Virus record (IMG/VR): IMGVR_UViG_3300017917_003143
Span: 279,633-343,632 of that record
Source of the DNA: a virus
Length of the DNA stretch: 64,000 bases
Reading direction: 5' to 3' (one strand)
The position numbers were made by a program, and so were the translations under genes. The notes beneath the pieces were generated by a model. That model made no database searches. It was given only the letters and a program-made list of their open reading frames with translations, and was not told the DNA's origin. This document shows, one piece after another, positions 1 to 8,716 of this stretch; position 1 is the first letter of the stretch; every line of letters begins with the position of its first letter.

Positions 1-250
1 GTATTTTCCAAGGATCTCGTATGGCAGGAATACAACTCTTGATGACATTGACCACAGCTGAACCATTGAACAATGCATCTGCTGTTCGGTATGTGATTTC
101 ATCCATGGCAGTCATTGGGTAGACTGGTAATTCTCTGTTGGGCGGCATGTCCAACACTCCGTCGGGATAGAAATTGCCATCACTGGGCAATTTGATGTAA
201 ATGGCCGGTTGACGGAAGAATCGGCGTAGTGGGTTGGCATTATCTGGCAT
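1..250 (-). CDS. Baseplate protein, T4 gp26-like (partial, 3' end off window)
   Basis: The first 83 codons of a reverse-strand gene start at an ATG at 250 and run off the left edge. The peptide reads MPDNANPLRRFFRQPAIYIK and continues with LPSDGNFYPDG, then PVYPMTAMDEITYRTADALFNG. The LPS-x-G-x-FY segment followed by an acidic MTAMDE stretch is the pattern I associate with the T4 baseplate family that contains gp26. These proteins act in the baseplate hub. An AAGGAA Shine-Dalgarno-like run precedes the ATG. It is divergent from the tape measure gene at 303, which fits a tail module. The exact T4 counterpart (gp26 or gp51) is uncertain because the C-terminal part is missing. Confidence 0.6.
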   Translation of the reverse strand, partial: MPDNANPLRRFFRQPAIYIKLPSDGNFYPDGVLDMPPNRELPVYPMTAMDEITYRTADALFNGSAVVNVIKSCIPAIRDPWKI

Positions 251-262
251 GTTTTTCCTTAC

Positions 263-270
263 CATAAATA
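263..270 (+). promoter_or_regulatory. Late promoter box CATAAATA
   Basis: The octamer matches the T4 late promoter consensus TATAAATA at 7 of 8 positions. It lies 32 nt before the tape measure ATG, so that gene would have a normal leader. Confidence 0.65.
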
Positions 271-302
271 TTTGGATACAACCTTACTTATCGGCGTAGA
301 TT

Positions 303-2699
303 ATGGCAGATTTAGAAAATTCCAGCGAACTGTTGCGACAATCCTTAGATGAATTGCGCAAAACCGGCATGCTCACTGCCAGCACGTTGGACAAGCTAAA
401 TGCAGCCGCTAAAAAAAGCACCAAAGATGTCAAGGATCTTGGAGAAACTACCAAAGAAACTGCCGGTGACGTTGACGACTTTGGAAAGACACTGACCAAA
501 GTCACTCGTGCGCTGATTGATTCTACAGGTGCTATAAGAGAAAACAGAGAAGATTTCCGCAGTCTCAACCCGGCTATCAGAGCATCAGGTATAGCAGTAG
601 GTGCGGCTGGTCGCAAGTTTGGAGATGCGATCAGTGGTGTTGGTGATGCCATCTCTGGCCTTAGTTTATTTTTGGGCCCCAAAGGCAAACTGATTGGTAT
701 CCTGGGCGGTGGCTTATTGTCCGGCCTAGGCAAAGCAGTAGGAGCCAGTTCGGATGCGGCCGCACAATTGGCCGTGCAGTTTGGAGAATTTGCCACAGGT
801 GAATTACAAAATGTAGTCAATGCATATCGTCAAGTGGGAGCAGTGGGCGCGATATCTGCCGGTGGAATGACACAGCTCTATGATCAAGCCATTGCTGCCG
901 GACTGAGCATTGGACAGTTCAGCAAAATCATAGCTGAAAACAGCGAGACACTGGCCAAAGCAACTGGTAGCACTGCCGAAGGTGCCAAGGTGTTGGCACA
1001 AATCGCCAATGTCGGTGACGCCACACAAAAACAATTTTTAGCTCTAGGCATATCAGTTGAACAGACTAGAGAGTTCCAAGCCAAATTCCTAGAACAAAAT
1101 CGAGTCACTGGTCGTATCGCCATCGGCGATACCAAAGCACTGACAGAAGCCAGCAAAGCATACATTTTCCAACTGGATGAGTTGGCCCGAATCACAGGAT
1201 TGAGTAGAGAACAAGCTCAAAAATTATACGACGAACAAAATAGAAACATAAGATTCCGTGCCAGTGTGCGCATGGCCGAACGAGAATTTGGACCAGCCGC
1301 GGCACAAGCCATGAGAGATTCTGTGGCTGTGATCAGTACTGTGAACAAGCAGTTTGGTCAAGGTTTCGCTGACCTTATGGGTCCTGGTGGCGCCTCAACA
1401 GAAGCCGCTAAGAACCTGCAGATAGCTACAGGTAATGCTGCCAAAGGCATCGCTGACATGGTGCGCACCGGACAGATCACTGCGGATCAAGGTGCGGCTA
1501 TGATCCGTCAAGCCATTAGAAACAAGATGGAAGGCCTGGGCGGAGACACATATTTGGGTCTGGTAGGCGGTGTTGAAGGGCCAATGAAGGATCTGCTGTT
1601 GGGCATGGATGACATAGCCATAGCCAACAATCTCAACGTTGAAGAGATGAAAAAGGCTCGTCAAGGTAGCATAGATGCCAGAAAAGCTGAAGATAAAAAT
1701 ACTCAACAGGTCATTGATGCACAGTTAGCACTGCAAAAAATGGCAGTGGAACTTGACAAGATAGTCAGAGATAAAATATTACCTCATGCAGCCACGGCTG
1801 TTAAAACATTCACAGAAACATTGTTGTCGTCGGTCGACTACATCAATGAAAAATTAGGTATTAAACCTGCTGGAGGTGGTGGTGCAGGCGGAGGTGGTGG
1901 AGGTGGCGGCCCAGCAGGTCGCGGAACCGGAACAACACAAGCACCTGCCACAGGTATAGGCGGTGCTGGTGCACCAACACCTGAAGCCGCCGGAACGTTG
2001 GGCGCAATTAGAACACTGATTGGAAAAGCAGAAAGCGGAGGCAACTATAACATATTGGTTGGCGGTAAAAAGGCCGATTTAACAAATATGACGTTGGCAG
2101 AAGTTTACGACTTGCAGAAAAAAATGATGCAACGTGGCAGTGGATTTGAAAGCACTGCGGTGGGCAAGTATCAAATGCTGTATGGCACACTAAGGAGTAC
2201 AGCAAACAAACTTGGACTCGATCCAGCCACTACCAAGTTTGACCAAGCTACCCAAGATAGATTAGCAGACGAACTGATCGTCAGCAATGCCGGTTATAAC
2301 AAATATTCATCAGGTGCTATCAGCAAAGAACGATTCCTTTACAATCTTTCTGCTATCTGGGCAGGCTTACCAAAAGATGCCAGCGGTGTCAGCTATCACA
2401 AAGGAGTGGGTTCTAACAAAGCCACTGTGGGCTGGGAAGAAGCCATGGGCAGTTTTGCCTATGGTGGCATCAGCTCAGGACCAAAGTCGGGTTACATGAG
2501 CATGTTGCACGGCACCGAAGCAGTGATTCCACTGCCAGGCGGTCGCAGTATTCCTGTGGAAATGAACGGGGTTACAGACAAGATTGGCGAACAAGTCACT
2601 ATGATGAGTGCCCAGTTAGATCGATTAGATGAAATGGTTAGTTTGATGAAAACCAACAACGACGTCAACACAAAGATACTTCGCGCCCAGCAAAGTTAG
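303..2699 (+). CDS. Tail tape measure protein with C-terminal muramidase-like domain
   Basis: This 798-residue protein is the probable tail length ruler and hub component, the role of T4 gp29. Residues 1-510 are helical and Ala/Gly-rich, as in tape measures. A polyglycine linker follows at about 521-545. From about 570 to 720 there is a lysozyme-like segment (GKAESGGNYN, then STAVGKYQML) whose Glu in AESGG is a candidate catalytic acid. The C-terminus carries FAYGGISSGPKSGY and MLHGTEAVIPLPGG, a tail-end signature common in phage tape measures. The muramidase could cut peptidoglycan during injection. The gene sits between a baseplate gene and the portal gene. The tape measure call is firm; the enzymatic activity is inferred. 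Confidence 0.75.
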   Translation: MADLENSSELLRQSLDELRKTGMLTASTLDKLNAAAKKSTKDVKDLGETTKETAGDVDDFGKTLTKVTRALIDSTGAIRENREDFRSLNPAIRASGIAVGAAGRKFGDAISGVGDAISGLSLFLGPKGKLIGILGGGLLSGLGKAVGASSDAAAQLAVQFGEFATGELQNVVNAYRQVGAVGAISAGGMTQLYDQAIAAGLSIGQFSKIIAENSETLAKATGSTAEGAKVLAQIANVGDATQKQFLALGISVEQTREFQAKFLEQNRVTGRIAIGDTKALTEASKAYIFQLDELARITGLSREQAQKLYDEQNRNIRFRASVRMAEREFGPAAAQAMRDSVAVISTVNKQFGQGFADLMGPGGASTEAAKNLQIATGNAAKGIADMVRTGQITADQGAAMIRQAIRNKMEGLGGDTYLGLVGGVEGPMKDLLLGMDDIAIANNLNVEEMKKARQGSIDARKAEDKNTQQVIDAQLALQKMAVELDKIVRDKILPHAATAVKTFTETLLSSVDYINEKLGIKPAGGGGAGGGGGGGGPAGRGTGTTQAPATGIGGAGAPTPEAAGTLGAIRTLIGKAESGGNYNILVGGKKADLTNMTLAEVYDLQKKMMQRGSGFESTAVGKYQMLYGTLRSTANKLGLDPATTKFDQATQDRLADELIVSNAGYNKYSSGAISKERFLYNLSAIWAGLPKDASGVSYHKGVGSNKATVGWEEAMGSFAYGGISSGPKSGYMSMLHGTEAVIPLPGGRSIPVEMNGVTDKIGEQVTMMSAQLDRLDEMVSLMKTNNDVNTKILRAQQS

Positions 2700-2700
2700 C

Positions 2701-2708
2701 GGTAAATA
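2701..2708 (+). promoter_or_regulatory. Late promoter box GGTAAATA, 7 nt before the portal ATG
   Basis: The TAAATA core is followed by ATACACT and then ATG, with no Shine-Dalgarno sequence between the tape measure stop and the portal start. With T4 spacing the transcript would begin about 2 nt before the start codon. Confidence 0.55.
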
Positions 2709-2715
2709 ATACACT

Positions 2716-4497
2716 ATGTCATGGAAAAAATATTTCAAAGTGGCCAACGTTTCGGGCCAGATGAGCCCTATTTCGGGCAACATACCCCGAGGGCCAAACT
2801 ACGGCACAGGATACGGAACAGACGGTCAAGCACAGACTGAATTCTCCTTCCGCAACTACGCCAGCCGACTGCCTGAAGTATATACAGGGCATCCCAATCG
2901 TTTGGAACGCTACAACCAATACGAAAACATGGACGGCGATTCAGAAATCAATGCCTGCCTTGACATTTTGGCCGAATTCAGCACACAGACCTGTGAATCA
3001 AACGGTACACCATTTGAGATAGATTTCAAAGAAAAACCCACAGATCACGAAGTAGACATCATCAAAAAACAGCTACAGCAGTGGGTCAAACTAAACAAAT
3101 TAGATCAACGTGTGTTTAAAATTTTCCGCAACACCATCAAGTATGGTGATCAGGTATTTGTGCGTGATCCAGAGACATTTGAGATGTACTGGGTGGACAT
3201 GACCAAAGTGGCCCGAGTGATCGTCAATGAGTCTGAAGGCAAACGTCCTGAGCAGTATGTTATCCGTGACATCAATCCCAATTTCCAGAGTCTGAGCATC
3301 GCTGCCAAGACTACAAATGATTACAACACACAACCACCATCGGGCGGTTATTCAGCACCCTACAATTACACAGCACCCAACGCACCTAACTCGTCGGGGC
3401 AGAGCCGTTTCCAGAAGTCTGTGAACGAAACCTGTATCGATGCCAAGCACGTGGTGCATCTCAGTCTGAGTGAAGGTCTTGATTACTACTGGCCATTTGG
3501 ACAATCTATCCTGGAGATGATTTTCAAAGTTTTCAAACAGAAAGAACTGCTTGAAGATGCTATCCTGATCTATCGTGTGCAACGTGCTCCAGAGCGCAGA
3601 GTATTCAAGATTGACGTGGGCAACATGCCTAGCCACTTGGCTATGCAGTTTGTTGAGCGTGTAAAAAACGAAATACATCAACGCCGTATTCCTAACCAAA
3701 CAGGTGGTAGCGCCAATATCATGGATGCTACATATAACCCACTGTCGATCAACGAAGACTACTTCTTTCCACAGACAGCTGACGGACGTGGATCATCAGT
3801 TGAAACCCTGCCCGGTGGTGAAAACTTAGGTCAGATTGATGACTTGAAATATTTCAACAACAAGATGTGCCGTGGTCTGCGTGTGCCCAGCAGTTACTTG
3901 CCCACAGGGCCAGATGATTCAGATCGTCCTATGAATGACGGTCGTGTTGGCACAGCACTCATACAAGAATACCGCTTTAATCAGTACTGTGAGCGTTTAC
4001 AGCGCCAGATTTGCCAGAAACTGGATGATGAATTCAAGATGTTCCTGCGCTGGAGAGGCTTTAACATTGACGCTGGTTTGTTTAATATTGAGTTTGCACC
4101 GCCACAAAATTTTGCCAGTTATCGTCAAGCAGAACTGGATACCACACGTATGACAGCGTTCCAGGGCTTGGAACAGTTGCCGTATATGAGCAAGCGTTTC
4201 TTGATGAAACGTTATCTTGGACTCAGCGAAGAAGAGATCAACGACAACGAACAGCTTTGGAAAGAAGAACGCGATCAACCCGACTTACAAACACAAAGCG
4301 GCCAGGATTTGCGTTCAGTTGGTATTAGCCCTGCAGACATTGAAGCAGATATTGGCGCTGGCGAAGAAATTGCTGCCGCTGGTGGGTCACCCGAAGGTGG
4401 TATCATGCCACCAGGTGGTGCCGCTCCTGTAGAGCCTGGCAGTGCCGCAGCCGGTGCTGGTCCTGCAGGTGGTGCCGCTCCTGTTCCAACAATCTAA
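2716..4497 (+). CDS. 20: Portal vertex protein, T4 gp20-like
   Basis: The 593-residue protein forms the dodecameric ring at the unique head vertex through which DNA is packaged. Features typical of gp20 include the N-terminal region with YENMDGDSEINACLDILAEF, the stretch FRNTIKYGDQVFVRDPETFEMYWVD (described here in two parts, FRNTIKYGDQVF and RDPETFEMYW), LIYRVQRAPERRVFKIDVGN, and DLKYFNNKMCRGLRVPSSYL. Length is close to T4 gp20 (about 520 residues) with a low-complexity Gly/Ala/Pro tail of about 50 residues. It is followed by small head-core genes in the order 67-68-21-22-23 known from T4. No Shine-Dalgarno precedes the ATG; a late promoter box lies 7 nt upstream. Confidence 0.93.
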   Translation: MSWKKYFKVANVSGQMSPISGNIPRGPNYGTGYGTDGQAQTEFSFRNYASRLPEVYTGHPNRLERYNQYENMDGDSEINACLDILAEFSTQTCESNGTPFEIDFKEKPTDHEVDIIKKQLQQWVKLNKLDQRVFKIFRNTIKYGDQVFVRDPETFEMYWVDMTKVARVIVNESEGKRPEQYVIRDINPNFQSLSIAAKTTNDYNTQPPSGGYSAPYNYTAPNAPNSSGQSRFQKSVNETCIDAKHVVHLSLSEGLDYYWPFGQSILEMIFKVFKQKELLEDAILIYRVQRAPERRVFKIDVGNMPSHLAMQFVERVKNEIHQRRIPNQTGGSANIMDATYNPLSINEDYFFPQTADGRGSSVETLPGGENLGQIDDLKYFNNKMCRGLRVPSSYLPTGPDDSDRPMNDGRVGTALIQEYRFNQYCERLQRQICQKLDDEFKMFLRWRGFNIDAGLFNIEFAPPQNFASYRQAELDTTRMTAFQGLEQLPYMSKRFLMKRYLGLSEEEINDNEQLWKEERDQPDLQTQSGQDLRSVGISPADIEADIGAGEEIAAAGGSPEGGIMPPGGAAPVEPGSAAAGAGPAGGAAPVPTI

Positions 4498-4503
4498 TAA
4501 ATA
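4496..4503 (+). promoter_or_regulatory. Late promoter box AATAAATA, 5 nt before ATG
   Basis: The box overlaps the portal stop region and is followed by ATATT and the ATG at 4509. No Shine-Dalgarno is present. The predicted +1 falls on the A of the start codon. Confidence 0.55.
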
Positions 4504-4508
4504 ATATT

Positions 4509-4727
4509 ATGTTGCTACTTGAGTTTTTCCATAAAGATCCTGCAGGTTATCAAGACGTTGAAGATGATAACTCACAGCCTCAGCTTGGCCAACTGCGCAA
4601 GACAAAACTCACACTACGCCAGATCAACAAACTGCGTAGAATGAATGATGTGCGTACCTTTGAGTACAAAGAAAAACTCAAAGATGTGCGCAAGCAATAT
4701 CAACCACCTGCCGCACCAGCACTGTAA
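4509..4727 (+). CDS. Small basic protein in the gp67 position
   Basis: A 72-residue protein lies between portal and prohead core genes, the place of T4 gene 67. Its sequence starts MLLLEFFHKDPAGYQDVEDD and then becomes basic (LRKTKLTLRQINKLRRMNDV), ending in a Pro/Ala tail. T4 gp67 is acidic, so homology to it is doubtful; only position and size agree. The LLLE near the start fits the L-x-E cleavage rule of gp21-type proteases, but the placement is unusually close to the terminus. A head-core or portal-associated role is inferred from context only. Confidence 0.6.
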   Translation: MLLLEFFHKDPAGYQDVEDDNSQPQLGQLRKTKLTLRQINKLRRMNDVRTFEYKEKLKDVRKQYQPPAAPAL

Positions 4728-4742
4728 AGCAGGTCTTATCTC

Positions 4743-4764
4743 GGTAGAATGTTCATTTTCTACC
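4743..4764 (+). terminator. Weak hairpin after the gp67-position gene
   Basis: GGTAGAA at 4743-4749 pairs with TTCTACC at 4758-4764 around an 8-nt loop, followed by ACTTTTACC. The U-run is short, so this is at most a partial terminator. The 113-nt gap 4728-4840 otherwise holds the late box at 4803. Confidence 0.35.
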
Positions 4765-4802
4765 ACTTTTACCCCATAAACCGCATAGATTTTGACGTGT
4801 GT

Positions 4803-4810
4803 CGTAAATA
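4803..4810 (+). promoter_or_regulatory. Late promoter box CGTAAATA
   Basis: The TAAATA core lies 30 nt before the ATG at 4841, which has a strong GGAGG Shine-Dalgarno. It would drive the core-protease-scaffold-capsid operon. Confidence 0.55.
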
Positions 4811-4840
4811 TCACACAGAGCCATAACTTGGAGGAACCTC

Positions 4841-5680
4841 ATGAACAAATTTGAACAGCTCATTGAATACGTTATCAACGACGAAGAGCAAAAAGCTCGC
4901 GATCTTTTCCACGAGATCGTAGTTGAAAAAAGCCGCGGCATCTATGAAGAATTGATGGCCGAGGAAGAAATTGAAGAAGCCAAAGACGAAGAAGAACTCG
5001 ACGAAGCCAAAGACGAAGAATCTGATGAAGAAGAACTCGATGAAGCCAAGGACGAGGAAGAACTCGACGAAAGCATGATGGGTGAGATGGGCGGCGATCA
5101 AGCCGACGATCTTATTGACGACATTGAAACCGAAGAACAAGGTCTTTCAATGGAAGGCGAAGACGAAATGGCCGACGAAGAAGGCGGCGAAGATCTTGAA
5201 GATCGCGTAGTTGATCTTGAAGACAAACTTGACGAACTCATGGCAGAATTTGAAGCTCTTATGGGCGACGAAGGCCAAGAGGGCGAAGACGAAATGGACA
5301 TTGAAGTTGGTAGCGACGACGTCGAAACCGACGGCATGGGCGCTGGTGAAGAAGAAGAAATGGATTCTGAATTTGAAACCATGGAAGGTACTGAACTTGA
5401 AGAAGCTATCAATTTGAAAGCCGCTCCTGCTCCAGTTAAGTCTGAAGAAGGTAATATCAACAAGAAATCTACTGTTGCAGCCAACAGTGGTGCAAAGGGC
5501 ATGGATGGTAAGCCTGTAATGAGCGCAGACACACCTGAAAAAGGTCGTCCTGCTCCTACAGCCAAAGACTTGATTAGCGATGTGCAAAATGCTCCAGCAA
5601 AGAGCACAGTTAAACAAGGTCCTGCTACCAAGCCACATTTAGCACAGGCTACTGGTGTAAACACCAAGAGCCCTTACTAA
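4841..5680 (+). CDS. Acidic prohead core protein (gp68 position)
   Basis: The 279-residue protein opens with a helical segment (MNKFEQLIEYVINDEEQKAR, then LFHEIVVEKSRGIYEELM) and continues with very acidic tracts containing three near-copies of EEELDEAKDEE between residues 40 and 80. A coiled-coil-like stretch (LEDRVVDLEDKLDELMAEFE) follows, and the C-terminal third is Lys/Pro/Ala-rich. Position between portal and protease matches T4 gene 68, whose product is part of the prohead core, and acidic core proteins of this kind are degraded or trimmed by gp21. It is larger than T4 gp68 (141 residues). A strong GGAGG ribosome site supports the start. Confidence 0.7.
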   Translation: MNKFEQLIEYVINDEEQKARDLFHEIVVEKSRGIYEELMAEEEIEEAKDEEELDEAKDEESDEEELDEAKDEEELDESMMGEMGGDQADDLIDDIETEEQGLSMEGEDEMADEEGGEDLEDRVVDLEDKLDELMAEFEALMGDEGQEGEDEMDIEVGSDDVETDGMGAGEEEEMDSEFETMEGTELEEAINLKAAPAPVKSEEGNINKKSTVAANSGAKGMDGKPVMSADTPEKGRPAPTAKDLISDVQNAPAKSTVKQGPATKPHLAQATGVNTKSPY

Positions 5681-5697
5681 TAGGTTAGTTCAAGGTT

Positions 5698-6321
5698 ATG
5701 GCTCGTTACCTAAGAGAACACCTTACTTTTGACGCCGCTCGTATTGTACTCGAGGGCGCCGAAGGTAAGGACCTTTATATGAAAGGTATTTGTATCCAGG
5801 GTGGAGTCAAAAACGCCAACGAGCGTGTGTATCCGGTGAGTGAAATTGAAAAAGCTGTTCGTCAAATCAACGAACAGATCCAAGGTGGATACAGTGTTCT
5901 CGGTGAAGTTGATCACCCAGATGACCTTAAGATTAACTTAGATCGTTGCAGTCATATCATGACAGAAATGTGGATGGATGGCCCCAACGGATTTGGTAAG
6001 CTCAAGATTCTCCCAACACCAATGGGTAATTTGGTACGCACCATGCTTGAAAGTGGTGTGAAATTAGGAGTTTCAAGCCGCGGTAGCGGAAACGTTAACG
6101 AGGCCAATGGACATGTCAGTGATTTTGAAATTGTCACTGTCGATGTTGTTGCCCAACCCAGTGCGCCCAACGCATATCCAACAGCCGTATATGAAGGCTT
6201 GATGAACATGAAATATGGTCATCGAGTGTTAGAAATGGCCAAAGATGCTGGAGAGGACAGCAAGGTACAGAGATATTTGAGAGACGAGGTAACTCGCTTG
6301 ATCAAAGATCTCAAGATTTAG
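5698..6321 (+). CDS. 21: Prohead core maturation protease, T4 gp21-like
   Basis: The 207-residue serine protease would cleave the scaffold, the capsid protein prosequence and internal proteins during head maturation. The catalytic signatures are visible: His73 in LGEVDHPDD and Ser126/127 in KLGVSSRGSG, the arrangement of gp21-type proteases. Length equals T4 gp21 (212 residues). It lies between the acidic core protein and gp22, in T4 order, with an AAGG ribosome site 5 nt before the ATG. Its expected cleavage rule ([LI]-x-E) is the basis for the internal-protein finding at 40.8-44.8 kb. Confidence 0.92.
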   Translation: MARYLREHLTFDAARIVLEGAEGKDLYMKGICIQGGVKNANERVYPVSEIEKAVRQINEQIQGGYSVLGEVDHPDDLKINLDRCSHIMTEMWMDGPNGFGKLKILPTPMGNLVRTMLESGVKLGVSSRGSGNVNEANGHVSDFEIVTVDVVAQPSAPNAYPTAVYEGLMNMKYGHRVLEMAKDAGEDSKVQRYLRDEVTRLIKDLKI

Positions 6322-6330
6322 GAGAAACGC

Positions 6331-7419
6331 ATGCTAGATGCCATCAAACCGTTACTAGATAGCGACCTAATCAACGAGGAAACTCGTACAGCGATCTCAG
6401 AACAATGGGAACAAAAGCTGAACGAAGCTCGTGAGGTGGTACGTGCAGAACTCAGAGAAGAGTTTGCACAACGCTATGAGCATGACAAACAAGTGATGGT
6501 GGAAGCCCTAGATCGCATGGTAACAGAAGGTCTCGCCGCAGAGATCCAAGCTGTGCAAGCTGAAAAGCAAGCATTGGCCGAAGATCGCGTCAAGTTCAAT
6601 GTCAAGATGAAGGAATCAGCTACAAAGTTTAACGACTTTATGGTTTCTAAACTTGCAGAAGAAATTGGTGAACTGCGTAAAGATCGCAAAATTCACACAG
6701 AATCAATCCAGAAATTGGAAAGTTTTGTCGTGAAAGCTCTTGCTCAAGAAATCCGTGAATTCGCACAAGACAAGAAGGATGCGGTGGAAACCAAAGTCCG
6801 TTTAGTCCGTGAAGCTCGCAAACAGCTTGAGACATTGAAAGCACGTTTCGTAAAAGAAAGTGCTGACAAGATGAGCAAATCTGTAGCCAAGCATCTCAAG
6901 GCTGAACTTAGTCAACTCCACGAAGACATCAAAGTTGCTCGCGAGAACAATTTTGGTCGTCGTATCTTTGAAGCATACGCCGCTGAATTCGGTGCTACTC
7001 ACCTCAGTGAGAACGCAGAAATCCGTAAGCTCAACAGCGTTATTGCTGCCAAAGATCAGAAGTTGGCTGAAGCCATCAAGATCACCGAGAAGGCTAAAAC
7101 CCTCGTTGAATCAAAAGAACGCGAGATTCGCATAATCCGTGAATCCAATGAGCGAGCAAAGCTCATGGACGAACTGCTTGGACCTCTTAACGAGGAAAAG
7201 GCCGGTGTTATGAAGAATCTGCTAGAAAACGTTCAAACATCCCGTTTAAAGAACGCTTTCGAAAAATATTTGCCAGCTGTGCTCGCAGATAACAAACCAG
7301 CAAAAGCTAAGTCAGTGATTGCTGAGAGTGTTACTGAAGTCACTGGTGATAAATCTGCAAAGGTTGTAGCGGAAGATCGCAGTAATGTGATCGACCTTAA
7401 ACGCCTGGCAGGGCTTTAA
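6331..7419 (+). CDS. 22: Prohead core scaffolding protein, T4 gp22-like
   Basis: The 362-residue protein is almost wholly charged helix (for example EQKLNEAREVVRAELREEF and QLETLKARFVKESADKMSKS), as expected of the major scaffold on which the capsid assembles before proteolysis. It contains several potential gp21 sites such as LLE and LSE. A GGAG ribosome site lies 8 nt before the ATG, 9 nt after the protease stop. The C-terminal VIDLKRLAGL just before the capsid gene is typical of gp22 homologues in environmental T4-like phages. T4 gp22 is 269 residues, so this one is longer. Confidence 0.88.
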   Translation: MLDAIKPLLDSDLINEETRTAISEQWEQKLNEAREVVRAELREEFAQRYEHDKQVMVEALDRMVTEGLAAEIQAVQAEKQALAEDRVKFNVKMKESATKFNDFMVSKLAEEIGELRKDRKIHTESIQKLESFVVKALAQEIREFAQDKKDAVETKVRLVREARKQLETLKARFVKESADKMSKSVAKHLKAELSQLHEDIKVARENNFGRRIFEAYAAEFGATHLSENAEIRKLNSVIAAKDQKLAEAIKITEKAKTLVESKEREIRIIRESNERAKLMDELLGPLNEEKAGVMKNLLENVQTSRLKNAFEKYLPAVLADNKPAKAKSVIAESVTEVTGDKSAKVVAEDRSNVIDLKRLAGL

Positions 7420-7444
7420 TCTTAGGAAGGAAGAAGGAGACATT

Positions 7445-8647
7445 ATGTCACAAGAACTACTAGAAAGCCGTTGGGATGAGACCAAAGAAGCCCTACTCGA
7501 AGGCCTACAAGGTGCTCGTCGCTCAACCATGGGTGTTGTTTTAGAAAACACTCGCAAATACTTGAAAGAGAATGCTTCTGCAGGCTCAACAGTTTCAGGT
7601 AATATTGCAACATTAAACCGTGTGATCCTACCAGTGATTCGACGTGTTATGCCAACCGTTATCGCTAACGAGTTGGTTGGCGTTCAGCCAATGACAGGTC
7701 CAGTTGGACAGATCCACACATTACGTGTTCGTTATGCTCAGAGCTTGACAGACAACTCAGCCGCACAAACATCAGTTACAGCTGGTGAAGAAGCGTTGAG
7801 CCCATTCAAGATCGCTCAGGCATATTCGCGTCAAGTATCCGGTGTTGCTGGTGATACAGCTACCGAGTACACAGGTGCTAACACAGCAACTCTTGAAGGC
7901 AATGGTGGTCGTCAGATCTCTGTTCAAATCTTGAAGCAAGCTGTTGAAGCTAAGACACGTAAGCTACAAGCTCGTTGGACATTCGAAGCCGCGCAAGATG
8001 CACAAGCTATGCACGGTATCGATATCGAAGCTGAAATCATGGCAGCTCTTGCACAAGAAATTACTGCTGAAATTGACCAGGAGATTCTCCTGTCACTCCG
8101 CACTCTTGCAAGCACAGAGTTTACATACAACCAAGCTACCGTTTCAGGTACAGCTACATTCGTTGGTGACGAACACGCCGCATTGGCAGTTTTGATCAAC
8201 CGTGTTGCTAACTTGATCGCTCAGCGCACACGTCGTGGCGCTGGTAACTGGGCTGTTGTATCCCCAGCTTCATTGACTGTTCTACAGTCTGCAACAACTT
8301 CTGCTTTTGCACGTACAACAGAAGGCACATTCGAAGCACCTACAAACACCAAGTTTGTTGGTACATTGAACGGTGCTATGCGTGTGTTCTGCGACTCTTA
8401 TGCCGCAGACTCAACACCAGTTCTCGTTGGTTACAAAGGCGCAAGCGAAACTGATGCAGCCGCATTCTACTGCCCATACATCCCATTGATGTCAAGCGGT
8501 GTTGTGCTGGATCCAAGCACATTCGAGCCAGTCGTATCGTTCATGACACGTTACGGCTACATCGAACTCACAAACACAGCATCTTCATTCGGTAACGCCG
8601 GTGACTATGTTGGTGAGATTGCTGTTTCTAACTTGTCATTCTCTTAA
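7445..8647 (+). CDS. 23: Major capsid protein, T4 gp23-like
   Basis: The 400-residue protein builds the head lattice. Residues 56-85 (LPVIRRVMPTVIANELVGVQ, then PMTGPVGQI) match the conserved gp23 core start, and later segments (IDIEAEIMAALAQEITAEID, GAGNWAVVSPASLTVLQS, PYIPLMSSGVVLDPSTFEP) are typical. The N-terminal prosequence ends in KYLKENASAG, where L40-K41-E42 followed by Asn43 fits the gp21 cleavage rule; the propeptide would be 42 residues, against 65 in T4. A long AGGAAGGAAGAAGGAG run gives a very strong ribosome site. A perfect terminator follows 23 nt after the stop. No gp24 vertex gene is in the window. Confidence 0.95.
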   Translation: MSQELLESRWDETKEALLEGLQGARRSTMGVVLENTRKYLKENASAGSTVSGNIATLNRVILPVIRRVMPTVIANELVGVQPMTGPVGQIHTLRVRYAQSLTDNSAAQTSVTAGEEALSPFKIAQAYSRQVSGVAGDTATEYTGANTATLEGNGGRQISVQILKQAVEAKTRKLQARWTFEAAQDAQAMHGIDIEAEIMAALAQEITAEIDQEILLSLRTLASTEFTYNQATVSGTATFVGDEHAALAVLINRVANLIAQRTRRGAGNWAVVSPASLTVLQSATTSAFARTTEGTFEAPTNTKFVGTLNGAMRVFCDSYAADSTPVLVGYKGASETDAAAFYCPYIPLMSSGVVLDPSTFEPVVSFMTRYGYIELTNTASSFGNAGDYVGEIAVSNLSFS

Positions 8648-8670
8648 TCCGACACTGGATCAAGAAAACT

Positions 8671-8696
8671 CAAAAACCCGCTTCGGCGGGTTTTTG
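8671..8696 (+). terminator. Strong intrinsic terminator after the capsid gene
   Basis: CAAAAACCCGC at 8671-8681 and GCGGGTTTTTG at 8686-8696 form a perfect 11-bp stem closed by a TTCG tetraloop, with the U-run inside the 3' arm. It ends the head operon. Confidence 0.95.
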
Positions 8697-8703
8697 TTTG
8701 GCC

Positions 8704-8711
8704 GCTAAATA
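8704..8711 (+). promoter_or_regulatory. Late promoter box GCTAAATA, 5 nt before ATG
   Basis: The box directly follows the capsid terminator and precedes TTATC and the ATG at 8717. There is no Shine-Dalgarno, so a leaderless transcript is predicted. Confidence 0.6.
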
Positions 8712-8716
8712 TTATC

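Noticed and set aside
5098-5667. Antisense frames of 163-189 codons opposite the acidic core protein
   Set aside because: GAA/GAT-rich coding sequence gives stop-free Ser/Phe-rich antisense frames; no expression signals.
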